Shown piece by piece: positions 9,020 through 16,459 of a stretch of 27,574 nucleotides of DNA; the stretch's first letter is position 1; every line of letters starts with the position of its first letter. This DNA is from JAVBJN01 sp031546985 (GTDB lineage Bacteria; Bacteroidota; Bacteroidia; Chitinophagales; Chitinophagaceae), in NCBI GenBank assembly GCA_031546985.1, contig JAVBJN010000021.1, positions 1-27,574 of the forward strand. The letters run 5' to 3'. Under the pieces are notes generated by a model. The model made no database searches. It was not told the origin of the DNA and worked only from the letters and a program-made list of their open reading frames with translations. The position numbers were made by a program, and so were the translations under genes.

Positions 9020-9472
9020 CTATATACTTGTATTCGATAATAGAACCAGCTTTAACACCGGGAATTGAATCTTTTTATTTTGACGGTATTTGCCATCCTC
9101 TTCTGTCAGAATATCCAGCGTACTGATCTCCTTCTTCACAATTTCCCCGTTCTCAAGGTTATAGCAAATCGCTTTAAAACTATCCAGCTTTTCTGATTTA
9201 CTTATCCTTATCGTAACATTACCGGCAGTAACACCTTCTTCAGTTACCACTTTAATTCTACAGTGCCTTTTCATCGATTCGTCAACAGTATTACAAACCT
9301 TCTCATCAAAGAGCACGATGACCGGCTCTGCAATCCCATTAAACGAATTGATCTCAAACTCCGATTTATCGACCTTACCAAATTCAAACTCGGGTATCTC
9401 CTTGTTTTGCGCGTATCCAGGGTGAACTACGAAACAGAAAAACAAAACAAATAGACTTTTAAAATACTTCAT
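9020..9472 (-). CDS. N-terminal fragment of the split DUF3857 protein
   Basis: This 150-residue frame starts with a signal peptide (MKYFKSLFVLFFCFVVHPGYAQ, cleavage probably after AQ). It continues with EIPEFEFGKVDKSEFEINSF, very close to EIPEFKWGNINKSDFEITTF in the upstream paralogue. The last 12 residues (after KKIQFP) are frameshift nonsense. It would be secreted but lacks the transglutaminase-like core. The start codon lies 9 bp downstream of the hairpin at 9482-9532. Confidence 0.65.
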   Translation of the reverse strand: MKYFKSLFVLFFCFVVHPGYAQNKEIPEFEFGKVDKSEFEINSFNGIAEPVIVLFDEKVCNTVDESMKRHCRIKVVTEEGVTAGNVTIRISKSEKLDSFKAICYNLENGEIVKKEISTLDILTEEDGKYRQNKKIQFPVLKLVLLSNTSI

Positions 9473-9481
9473 ACAACAACA

Positions 9482-9532
9482 AAACCGCGAAGATAATATA
9501 CTGCGTTAAACAGTTCATATCTGTCGCGGTTT
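9482..9532 (-). terminator. strong hairpin between the first and second DUF3857 genes (terminator or attenuator)
   Basis: AAACCGCGA (9482-9490) pairs perfectly with TCGCGGTTT (9524-9532). The stem continues with AGATA/TATCT and ACTG/CAGT inside it. On the minus strand the hairpin is followed by TTTTGTTGTTG and then, 9 bp later, by the ATG at 9472. It lies 73 bp past the stop of the gene at 9605. It may terminate that transcript or, since it abuts the next start codon, control read-through or translation of the next gene. Confidence 0.55.
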
Positions 9533-9604
9533 ATTTATTATTTGTAAAAAAATCTGATTATTTGCACGGGTTTACGGGCATTATCCACCTTTTTGGAACA
9601 ACAA

Positions 9605-11599
9605 TCAGCTTTTCTTCTTTAATACAATAGGGCTGGAGTAGCGCTCAGCCACCAGTGAGAAAAACGCTTTTAACTCGCTGTATTCTTCGATGGTGTAAGA
9701 ACATTTATTGAGCTTAAAAGAAGTTTTTACCTGCAACTTATTGCCCTCCTGCGCGGCCTTGCAGGAAAAGAAACCGGCATTCTCGTTCAGCTTAATGGTA
9801 CTGTTGCCGGGCAACTCATCTACTTCGTAATTCTCAGGAATTTCGATATTGATCATGTACATCATCTCATGAGAGAAGCCAAATTCTACAGGATTTTCGC
9901 GAACAGGCGCGGTAAACGGATTCTCTTTAAAATCGGCCAGCGTAAAAAGGTTCAGGTAAACGAGGTTATTGTTCTTTTCGGTGCGGTAGGTAATCTTGCC
10001 TTCAATCTCCAATGGCGCTTCTGTTTCATTCTCTTTTACGAAAGCCAGTCCATCTACAATAAAATCATCGCGGCGGTCATTAAACATTTTCTTAAGCACC
10101 ACCGGTTTTCCCTCTTGCTGCAATGTATTTCTCATTTCCAGCGAAGCATTATTACCGAGCTTGCAGCGCAACGAACCCGAAAGGTTGGCATCCGGTTCCA
10201 TTTTAAGATCGAACAATACGACTTCGCTTTCTTTATTTGCTTCGGGATTAAAGAATACTTCTTCCATAGCGCCATTAACAATTCTAGCCTGGCCATGGTA
10301 CACTTTATGGGGCAACAGGCCAAAGCCCAACTTGCCATGACTGGCATCGAGGTAGCAGCGCTTACCCTCCACCTCGGTTTGCACCACCATATAGTTGATC
10401 CTGGACCGTACCGGGTATTCTGAGATAAACGGCTTACGACCTTGCAGGCTCAGCAATACAGGATTGGCGGTTATACCCGCGCTCTTGAGCATTTTGGTAA
10501 GCAGCAGGTTAATCTCTGCGGAGGTAGCTTCTGTTGTAGCCAGCACTTCGTCGAGTGTTCTTTTGCAATAAATACTTTTATCGGATGCACATTTGTAACG
10601 GTCGCGGACAAAATAATAGATCTTATGCGCGCGCTCAGCAGTATCGGCCACGCCGGCAATAAGTTCTTTAACCTTAGTCTCTACAGCTTTATTCTTTACA
10701 CTTACGGCTCCGAGGTAAGCGGTGGAGGCGCGCAATTCATTTCCGTATTTGATCCAGGTAGGTAAAATCAGTTCGCGTTTATCAGGAAAGTTAATAGCCG
10801 CCAGCTGAAAAGAGATGCCTGCCGCCAGGTTTACACCGGCATTGCTGAATATTTCTTCTTTAAGCGCCGGCACATCTTTCATTACCCAGGTTCGCATTTC
10901 GCTGCTGCCGGTCATTTTGCCGCGAATTTTATACGTATTGGCAACCGTTTGTGCCTTGCGGGCATACAATGGGTTTGAGCCTTGCATCACCGACATAAAC
11001 TCAAAAACATTGGGCATTACCATAGTGTATTTGCTCCACAGCACCGGGTACTCCGATTGGAATGCCCATTCTTCCATATTGGACATGGAATAAGAGTTGA
11101 GCTCATAGCTGAACTCAAGTATAGACCCGACCTTTACGCCCGGAATGTTTATTTTTTTACGAACCAGGAAATCGCCGTAGGCTTCGGTGAGAATATCTTC
11201 TTTCTCGAGTTTCTTTTCTGCTATGGTAAAGCCTTCGAGGTTGTAGCAAACGGCTTTAAAACCGCTCAGCGACTCTGATTCGGACTCTCCCTTAAACAGC
11301 AGTATCGATAAATTGGCCGCATCTAAGCCTTCTTCGCTGTTGATCTTAATGCGGCGATGAAATTTTTTGCTTAGTTCGATCGGTTTAAAAGCATCGGGAT
11401 CAAAAGTGCACTCTGCCTTACCCTCGTCCAGCAAGATGATAGCCGGCACTGCCGCACCTTTAAAAGTCGTGATCTCAAAATCCGACTTGTTGATGTTCCC
11501 CCATTTGAATTCGGGTATTTCCTGCGCATGGGCATTGGGCACACCTATGGTTACCAATAAAGTGAGCTTAGCTATAAAAAGCAATAAACATGATCTCAT
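9605..11599 (-). CDS. DUF3857 / transglutaminase-like exported protein (catalytic Cys replaced by Ser)
   Basis: This is a 664-residue protein with signal peptide MRSCLLLFIAKLTLLVTIGV...AHA (cleavage near residue 25). The DUF3857 region (~70-280) includes HRRIKINSEEGLDAAN and YPVLWSKYTMVM. The transglutaminase-like core is at ~310-430: ATSAEINLLLTKML (Ser ~360 where relatives have Cys), INYMVVQ (Tyr ~403 at the His position) and CYLDAS (Asp ~418 kept). A beta-rich C-terminal domain follows. By these residues it is probably not a cysteine enzyme and would act as a binding or structural protein, although Ser-for-Cys could leave weak hydrolase activity. It is the first of three tandem paralogues and starts 94 bp downstream of the S8 protease stop on the same strand. 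Confidence 0.85.
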   Translation of the reverse strand: MRSCLLLFIAKLTLLVTIGVPNAHAQEIPEFKWGNINKSDFEITTFKGAAVPAIILLDEGKAECTFDPDAFKPIELSKKFHRRIKINSEEGLDAANLSILLFKGESESESLSGFKAVCYNLEGFTIAEKKLEKEDILTEAYGDFLVRKKINIPGVKVGSILEFSYELNSYSMSNMEEWAFQSEYPVLWSKYTMVMPNVFEFMSVMQGSNPLYARKAQTVANTYKIRGKMTGSSEMRTWVMKDVPALKEEIFSNAGVNLAAGISFQLAAINFPDKRELILPTWIKYGNELRASTAYLGAVSVKNKAVETKVKELIAGVADTAERAHKIYYFVRDRYKCASDKSIYCKRTLDEVLATTEATSAEINLLLTKMLKSAGITANPVLLSLQGRKPFISEYPVRSRINYMVVQTEVEGKRCYLDASHGKLGFGLLPHKVYHGQARIVNGAMEEVFFNPEANKESEVVLFDLKMEPDANLSGSLRCKLGNNASLEMRNTLQQEGKPVVLKKMFNDRRDDFIVDGLAFVKENETEAPLEIEGKITYRTEKNNNLVYLNLFTLADFKENPFTAPVRENPVEFGFSHEMMYMINIEIPENYEVDELPGNSTIKLNENAGFFSCKAAQEGNKLQVKTSFKLNKCSYTIEEYSELKAFFSLVAERYSSPIVLKKKS

Positions 11600-11620
11600 G
11601 TCAAAAAAATTGTTGAATTT

Positions 11621-11654
11621 AATACAACATTTTAAATATTAAAAACATTGTATT
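11621..11654 (-). promoter_or_regulatory. AT-rich imperfect palindrome upstream of the DUF3857 gene
   Basis: AATACAACATTTT and AAAAACATTGTATT face each other around AAATATT, with outer 7-bp arms AATACAA/TTGTATT perfect. The palindrome ends 22 bp before the ATG at 11599 and fits an operator or promoter spacer. No clear TAnnTTTG is visible. Confidence 0.35.
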
Positions 11655-11692
11655 AAAAAAACCTTTTCTAAACAAGAAAACGCATCTATACC

Positions 11693-13411
11693 CTATTTCA
11701 CCAGCAAAGTATATTGCTCTTTCAGGTATTTTTTCAGGATCTCCGAAGCCTGCGGCAGACTAAGCACATAGCCTATAAATGCTTTGCGCGCGGTTTTGCT
11801 GATCTGGTAAAACGATTTGGTTTCATCTTTCAGTAACTCTTGCAGGTAGATGTGTTGCTGCACCAGTTGTGCCAGCTCTACCTCAATCATTTTTTTGCGC
11901 GACTGATCCATACCCGCTACAGGAGGACCGGCTTTGAACAACACATTCAATAATGGAAAACTCACCGAATCGGCAGGGGTAATGGGCATATTGGCCGCAA
12001 CAGGCACATCGAGCGCGTTTTTGGCCTGCACAATGCCTTTGCCAAAATAGTCGAGCACATCGCCATCCCAGCCTTTTTGCAATTTGCCCAGCGCAGACCG
12101 GAACAAGGCATTGCGCACGGCCTCTACCCGCAGGTAACCCCAGGGCAAACGGTCGAGTTCTTTCTTATATTTTTTCCAGTAAATGGCTGCAGCAGCGGCT
12201 ATTTGCGGCGTGGCAGAGGAAGTGCCCGCACCATCAAACGATACGGTGTTTTTGCAACCCATGCGCGCCCAGGGCGTATTGGGTGTAAAGGCGGCCAATG
12301 CGGTGCCCATTAGTTTACGCGGGCCGTAATTGCCCTGCATTTCATTGAGTTTATTTTGCTTGAGCCGGTATGGTGCAAAATCATAAGTGGCGCCGCAAGC
12401 CGCTACCACCCTGCCAAAGCGAGCCGGATACACGAGGTGCGTAGGTGTAATGCCACCAAAATTATTGCCGGCAGCGGTTGTAATAAAGATGCCTGCTTCG
12501 TAAGCCGCATTCACGGCATCGGCCCACATTTGCGAGGCCAGGCCACCCATACTCATACTTACCACATGCACAGGCGTTCCGTTAAGATGCATATTGGTAA
12601 GGTATTGCAGGGCTTTATAAAAAGCGCTGGTCTTAAAAAGAATTACGGTTTTGGAAATGCGCAACGGCACAATATCGGCAAAGGGCGCACCACCCAGAAA
12701 ATCGTTGAACGAAGCCATAGGCAGGTTTACCTTATTACCAGCCAGTATGCCCATGGTGCCGGTACCATGCCGGGGCTGGTTGGCGAGTCCGCCACTGTTG
12801 CGGTCGCTGGCATCGGCATTGCTTTCGTCGTCTACAAAATTGCGTTGCAGCTTGAGGTTAAGATTGGGCGGACGGGTGGCATGGTTATCGGGATCGTAGC
12901 CGGTATCGATATGCCCGATGCGGATAATATCGTTGTTGAGTTGCATGACCATATTGCGGGCCGAAGCCAGTTGCGAAAAAGCATCGTCCAGGTGCCAAAC
13001 CTTATTCTGGTGCGGCATCCAATCGGGATCAAAATCGTTTTGCTGGTTGCAGGCCGGTGGCGTGTTGCTGCCAAAAGATTTGAGGCTTTGCTGCTTGCTG
13101 CCGTCAAACTGGTACGATTGCCAGATATCCGGCTCTGCGTATACCTGTGCTTTTACCTGGCCCTGCACCACATGAGAGGCATCCCAGGCGCTGAGTTCTC
13201 CTTCTCTGATCTTGGTTTTGACCAATAAGTTTCCGTTTGGCGCGGCGGCCTTTCCCTTCAACGGGCCGCTGCCGGGCGTTGGCAACATTTCTATATCGCA
13301 TTCAATGCCTGCACTTTTCAGTTGCTTATACAACTGATCGGCATCGGCGGGTTTGCCCTTCAATGCCGTGGGCATGCTGAGCATAACCTCGATGTGGTTT
13401 CCTTTGTTCAT
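11693..13411 (-). CDS. subtilisin-like S8 family serine peptidase (probably cytoplasmic)
   Basis: This is a 572-residue protein. The catalytic triad is visible: Asp169 in IGHIDTGYD, His215 in PRHGTGTMGILAG and Ser398 in GAGTSSATP; the oxyanion-hole Asn is N316 in TTAAGNNFGG. Residues 1-~140 form an N-terminal region without recognisable homology (possibly a prodomain or a binding module). Residues ~500-572 form a helical tail (KKMIEVELAQLVQQHIYLQELL). No signal peptide or T9SS sorting domain is seen, which is unusual because most S8 enzymes are secreted. It lies 15 bp downstream of the caspase-like gene with no Shine-Dalgarno site, so the two are very likely cotranscribed. All catalytic residues are intact; it is the most likely executioner protease of the three-protease cassette, but its substrate is unknown. 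Confidence 0.92.
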   Translation of the reverse strand: MNKGNHIEVMLSMPTALKGKPADADQLYKQLKSAGIECDIEMLPTPGSGPLKGKAAAPNGNLLVKTKIREGELSAWDASHVVQGQVKAQVYAEPDIWQSYQFDGSKQQSLKSFGSNTPPACNQQNDFDPDWMPHQNKVWHLDDAFSQLASARNMVMQLNNDIIRIGHIDTGYDPDNHATRPPNLNLKLQRNFVDDESNADASDRNSGGLANQPRHGTGTMGILAGNKVNLPMASFNDFLGGAPFADIVPLRISKTVILFKTSAFYKALQYLTNMHLNGTPVHVVSMSMGGLASQMWADAVNAAYEAGIFITTAAGNNFGGITPTHLVYPARFGRVVAACGATYDFAPYRLKQNKLNEMQGNYGPRKLMGTALAAFTPNTPWARMGCKNTVSFDGAGTSSATPQIAAAAAIYWKKYKKELDRLPWGYLRVEAVRNALFRSALGKLQKGWDGDVLDYFGKGIVQAKNALDVPVAANMPITPADSVSFPLLNVLFKAGPPVAGMDQSRKKMIEVELAQLVQQHIYLQELLKDETKSFYQISKTARKAFIGYVLSLPQASEILKKYLKEQYTLLVK

Positions 13412-13426
13412 ATGGTTATTGGTGGG

Positions 13427-14320
13427 TTAAATCGTAAAGGGGCGCTGGCTGTCGAAGAGCGTATTGTTTTTGCCAATAGTAAAATGGTTAGGCATTTGCT
13501 CAATAGGCATCTGGCTTTTTACCTTTTTTACAAACTGTGCGTAGTTGCCTTTAAACTTGCCTTTGTTCCAGCTTTTCATGAGCACGGCTGTAAACAGGCT
13601 GTTCTCCGGAAAGGCGCGGGTCTCTGCCATAGAAGGTTGAAACTCCTGCGAGCTGCTGAGCAAGCGCACCGAGGCTTTAATGGTATTGACATTAAGGTCT
13701 ATTTTGCGGCGGCCTTTGGGTTTAAGCGCTTCGGCATTAAAGGTTTTGTAAAAGGCTTTGTGTTGCAGATAAGTTTTGCGGCCTATCTGGGGTGGTATAC
13801 GCTTGAGGGGTGCATCGTCGAAACTGCTTTTCTCCAGCTGCCCATTGCGCATTTTAATAATGTCGCCGCTGAAACAACTGTCGGAGACCACCCAGATGCG
13901 CACCCCTGCGCGGAAACGGTGCCAGCGATCGAGCAAAATATCATCTATCAGCTGTCCGTCATAAAGACACCAGCTTTCATCATAATTATCAATCTCATCG
14001 GCCAGTTCGGCCTTTTCGTCTTTGTTCTGATCGGGAATATCGTTGCCGCCATGACCAGAGTAGTAAATGATAAAAATATCGCCGGCTTTCAGCTCGCGGG
14101 TAGCTACATCAATTTCGTGCAGCACGGTTCTTAGGCGGGCTTTTACAGAAAGCAGCAGGGTTATTTTATCAAAGTTGAGGTTTTTGGCTATTCCTGCCAC
14201 AGCCCTGGCATCGGCTTCGCATACATTGAGCCGCCCATCCCAACCGGCATAGTGTTCGGGATCTACATGGTTCAGACCCACTGCAAGCATATAAGAACGG
14301 GGAGTTCCAGTGTTTTTCAT
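13427..14320 (-). CDS. caspase-family (C14) cysteine peptidase
   Basis: This is a 297-residue protein. The caspase/metacaspase fold begins at residue ~10 (MLAVGLNHVD, then NVCEADARAVAGIAKNL). The catalytic His is H90 in IIYYSGHGGND and the catalytic Cys is C149 in VVSDSCFSGD. DESWCLYDGQLIDDIL (~114-129) is the usual acidic loop next to the S1 pocket, so cleavage after basic residues, as in orthocaspases and metacaspases, is more likely than after Asp. There is no signal peptide, transmembrane helix or death-fold adaptor domain. The C-terminal ~70 residues are lysine-rich and may bind a partner. It is transcribed between the C1 and S8 protease genes. Bacterial caspases occur in conflict and cell-death systems; a role here is inferred only from that and the context. 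Confidence 0.92.
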   Translation of the reverse strand: MKNTGTPRSYMLAVGLNHVDPEHYAGWDGRLNVCEADARAVAGIAKNLNFDKITLLLSVKARLRTVLHEIDVATRELKAGDIFIIYYSGHGGNDIPDQNKDEKAELADEIDNYDESWCLYDGQLIDDILLDRWHRFRAGVRIWVVSDSCFSGDIIKMRNGQLEKSSFDDAPLKRIPPQIGRKTYLQHKAFYKTFNAEALKPKGRRKIDLNVNTIKASVRLLSSSQEFQPSMAETRAFPENSLFTAVLMKSWNKGKFKGNYAQFVKKVKSQMPIEQMPNHFTIGKNNTLFDSQRPFTI

Positions 14321-14398
14321 AACTGAAGATTTGAATGGTTATAGGTTATTCAAAGGCTAAAGTAATGGTTCTCAATATTCCAATCGGACATACTAGTA

Positions 14399-15337
14399 TC
14401 AGAACTGGAACTGCTCAGTGTCTATCCACTCGTTTTTTAACAGACACCACCAATCTGCGGTCATACCTTTTAAGATATATTCATATGGCAGCCAGCCATA
14501 CCCTTCTTCGCCCCACTCCGGCCCCCATGAATTTCTAATGAGCAATGCACCAATGGTTTCTTTACCGTTCCTTAATGTGTTGCGGATTTTCATGTTATCA
14601 TCGTAGCCCACCGCCAGCACGGCAGGGCCTTCGGGGTTACTTTCCTTATCTGAGGGGTAAGGAATGCGCCCCATGGTATTTTTGTTCTCGGCCTGCATGA
14701 TGGATTCGAATACCGAGAAACCAAACATCTGCGGTAGCCCGGCTTTCAGATTGATCTTGATGCGGTGCAATAGCTCTTTCTCCTCAATCTTTCCGGTGTT
14801 ATCGCGGTCTATGCGGTAATAATTCAATGCCTGGTAGTTCTGCGCAAAGCTGTAGCAAAAAGCAGGTGGCTCCTGGTCAAAACGGGTTTGTACATAAGGC
14901 CAGTACTCTTCCGGTGGCACGCCAAACAAAGCCATAGCACCCATGGTGCTGCGCACTACTGCGCCCTGGTCGCCCTTCCACCGCAGCAGGTTACGGGTAG
15001 TTTTGTAAATAAACAGGCGGCTTGGCTTGGTAAATTTGCCAAACGCCCTGCGTTCAAAATACTCCAATAAGCCTGCCGCGGCATGCGCTGTGCAGCTGTT
15101 CAGGTTTCCCTGGTGATCTACAGGACTGCAAAACTCCCGCAGATCCACTTTTTTGGGCAACGCAACACGGGCCTTGCCAATAGCCTGAATAACGCCCGCA
15201 TGTTCCAGCATACCTTTGATACTCTCTTTCTGGATACCGGGTTTCTTCCACTTATCCTTAATGGCAGTGGTTTTGATCGTGAAATCCCTGAAGTCAGGAA
15301 AATCAGGCACCCATCCGGTGGCGCAATTCAAGATCAT
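14399..15337 (-). CDS. papain-like C1 family peptidase with degenerate His and an EF-hand-like loop
   Basis: This is a 312-residue protein. It begins with GWVPDFPDFRDF, the usual N-terminus of bacterial C1 proteins, with no signal peptide. VDHQGNLNSCTAHAAAG gives the oxyanion Gln76 and catalytic Cys82. LIRNSWGPEWGEEGYGW gives Asn269. The catalytic His expected before AVLAVGYDD is Pro238 (codon CCT, 14624-14626), one base change from His. Residues 177-188 read DRDNTGKIEEKE, an EF-hand-like Ca2+ loop with acidic residues at 1, 3, 9 and 12, Gly at 6 and Ile at 8. The protein may therefore be a calcium-responsive pseudoprotease or a weakened enzyme. It is the first gene of the three-protease run (79 bp before the caspase-like gene) and starts from an AT-rich region shared with the divergent queG. 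Confidence 0.9.
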   Translation of the reverse strand: MILNCATGWVPDFPDFRDFTIKTTAIKDKWKKPGIQKESIKGMLEHAGVIQAIGKARVALPKKVDLREFCSPVDHQGNLNSCTAHAAAGLLEYFERRAFGKFTKPSRLFIYKTTRNLLRWKGDQGAVVRSTMGAMALFGVPPEEYWPYVQTRFDQEPPAFCYSFAQNYQALNYYRIDRDNTGKIEEKELLHRIKINLKAGLPQMFGFSVFESIMQAENKNTMGRIPYPSDKESNPEGPAVLAVGYDDNMKIRNTLRNGKETIGALLIRNSWGPEWGEEGYGWLPYEYILKGMTADWWCLLKNEWIDTEQFQF

Positions 15338-15496
15338 GGCGGTTGTGGTTAGGGGGGCGTTTACAGATTTATTTAAAATTAATAAATTCCGGCCAGATAT
15401 ATACCAATTATTATTTATCTAAATTTATTCTACAGTATAATAAGGTTTTACATCAAAATACCTCATCCCAATTTCTGCTTATTGCAGTGCAGATGG

Positions 15497-15504
15497 TACC
15501 TTTG
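15497..15504 (+). promoter_or_regulatory. -7 box of queG
   Basis: TACCTTTG matches TAnnTTTG and lies only 4 nt before the GTG at 15509. With transcription usually beginning 4-7 nt after this box, the mRNA would be nearly leaderless, or a later start codon is used. No convincing -33 TTG is visible at the right distance. Confidence 0.45.
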
Positions 15505-15508
15505 CATC

Positions 15509-16456
15509 GTGTATAACCTTTTGGAGCAACGCAGTAAAACCGTGAAAGACCTGGCCCTGGCGTCGGGGTTTGATTATTGCGGTATATCGGAGGCGCGGTT
15601 CCTGGATGAAGATGCCAGGCGGCTGGAGCAATGGCTCAATAAAGGCTACCACGGCAAAATGGCTTATATGGAAAACCATTTTGACCTGCGCACCAATCCC
15701 GCCAAACTGGTAGAGGGCGCCAAAAGCGTTATTACCCTGCTCAAAAACTATTACCCATCGGAACAACAGCAAGAAGATGCACCCAAAATTGCCAAATACG
15801 CCTGGGGCACCGATTATCATTTTGTAATACGCGAGCAACTCAACAGTCTGTTGCAGCAGATCGGCGAAAGCATTGGTGAAATTAACGGGCGTGGATTTGT
15901 AGACTCGGCCCCGGTGCTGGAACGGAGCTGGGCACTGGAGAGCGGACTGGGCTGGATTGGCAAAAATGGCAACCTCATTACCAAACAGCAGGGTTCATTT
16001 TTCTTTATTGCTACGCTTATTACAGATCTGGCCCTGCAGCCAGACGATGCTTTTGCCAAAGACTATTGCGGTAGCTGCAAACGCTGCATAGAAGCATGCC
16101 CTACAGGGGCTATTATAGAGCCATCGCTGGTAGATGGCAGCCGTTGCATCTCTTACCTTACCATAGAATTAAAAGCAGATGCAGATGTGCCCGATGCCTT
16201 TAACGGGCAGTCGCAAGGCTGGGCATTTGGCTGCGATATATGCCAAGATGTATGCCCCTGGAACCGTTTTAGCAAGCCACATCACGAGCCACACTTTAAT
16301 CCCGTGCAGGAAATCCTGAACCTGAGTACCAAAGAATGGGAGCAAATGGCCGAAAGTGATTTTAATAAAATACTGAAGAACTCCCCTATTAAACGGCCCA
16401 AATACAAGGGCTTTATCCGCAACCTGAAGTGGATGAAAATGGAGGGAGGGCTGTGA
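15509..16456 (+). CDS. queG: epoxyqueuosine reductase QueG
   Basis: QueG performs the last step of queuosine synthesis in tRNA, reducing epoxyqueuosine to queuosine with cobalamin and two [4Fe-4S] clusters. The sequence shows the N-terminal domain (ASGFDYCGISEARFLDED, WLNKGYHGKMAYMENHFDLR), LERSWALESGLGWIGKNGNL, and two ferredoxin-type Cys clusters, CGSCKRCIEACP and CDICQDVCPW. The GTG at 15509 is chosen because it leaves ~20 residues before SGFDYCG, as in other Bacteroidota QueG proteins. A TTG at 15482 and a TTG at 15521 are alternatives. From the GTG the protein has 315 residues, normal for the family. It is divergently transcribed from the C1 peptidase gene and appears monocistronic. The HEAT-repeat extension of some longer QueG proteins is absent. 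Confidence 0.95.
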   Translation: MYNLLEQRSKTVKDLALASGFDYCGISEARFLDEDARRLEQWLNKGYHGKMAYMENHFDLRTNPAKLVEGAKSVITLLKNYYPSEQQQEDAPKIAKYAWGTDYHFVIREQLNSLLQQIGESIGEINGRGFVDSAPVLERSWALESGLGWIGKNGNLITKQQGSFFFIATLITDLALQPDDAFAKDYCGSCKRCIEACPTGAIIEPSLVDGSRCISYLTIELKADADVPDAFNGQSQGWAFGCDICQDVCPWNRFSKPHHEPHFNPVQEILNLSTKEWEQMAESDFNKILKNSPIKRPKYKGFIRNLKWMKMEGGL

Positions 16457-16459
16457 GAG

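Larger units (their letters stand above)
7578..9472 (-). pseudogene. DUF3857 / transglutaminase-like protein, split by a 1-base deletion
   Basis: Two minus-strand reading frames (9020-9472 and 7578-8975) are the N- and C-terminal parts of one DUF3857 protein of about 631 residues, homologous along its length to the gene at 9605-11599. The upstream frame reads KKIQFP and then falls into an unrelated tail ending at a TAG. Shifting by one base at 9058-9062 (plus-strand CCGGG) restores PGVKAGSIIEYKYI and continues through VWYFQQMSPVLWSKY. The intact paralogue has NIPGVKVGSILEF at this place, encoded with CCGGGC where this copy has CCGGT, so one G is missing. The gene is either inactivated or carries a homopolymer sequencing error. 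Even when restored, the position equivalent to the catalytic Cys is Val (KANVAGINLLM) and the His position is Tyr (AMNYLIV). Confidence 0.8.

Noticed and set aside
9020..9100. Programmed -1 frameshift joining the two DUF3857 fragments
   Set aside because: No canonical X XXY YYZ slippery heptamer or downstream structure is visible at the break, and the intact paralogue has one extra G at the same spot, so a deletion or sequencing error is simpler.
12356..13228. 290-codon plus-strand reading frame opposite the S8 protease
   Set aside because: It is antisense to a gene with a complete subtilisin triad; its translation shows no recognisable domain and matches the expected third-position shadow.
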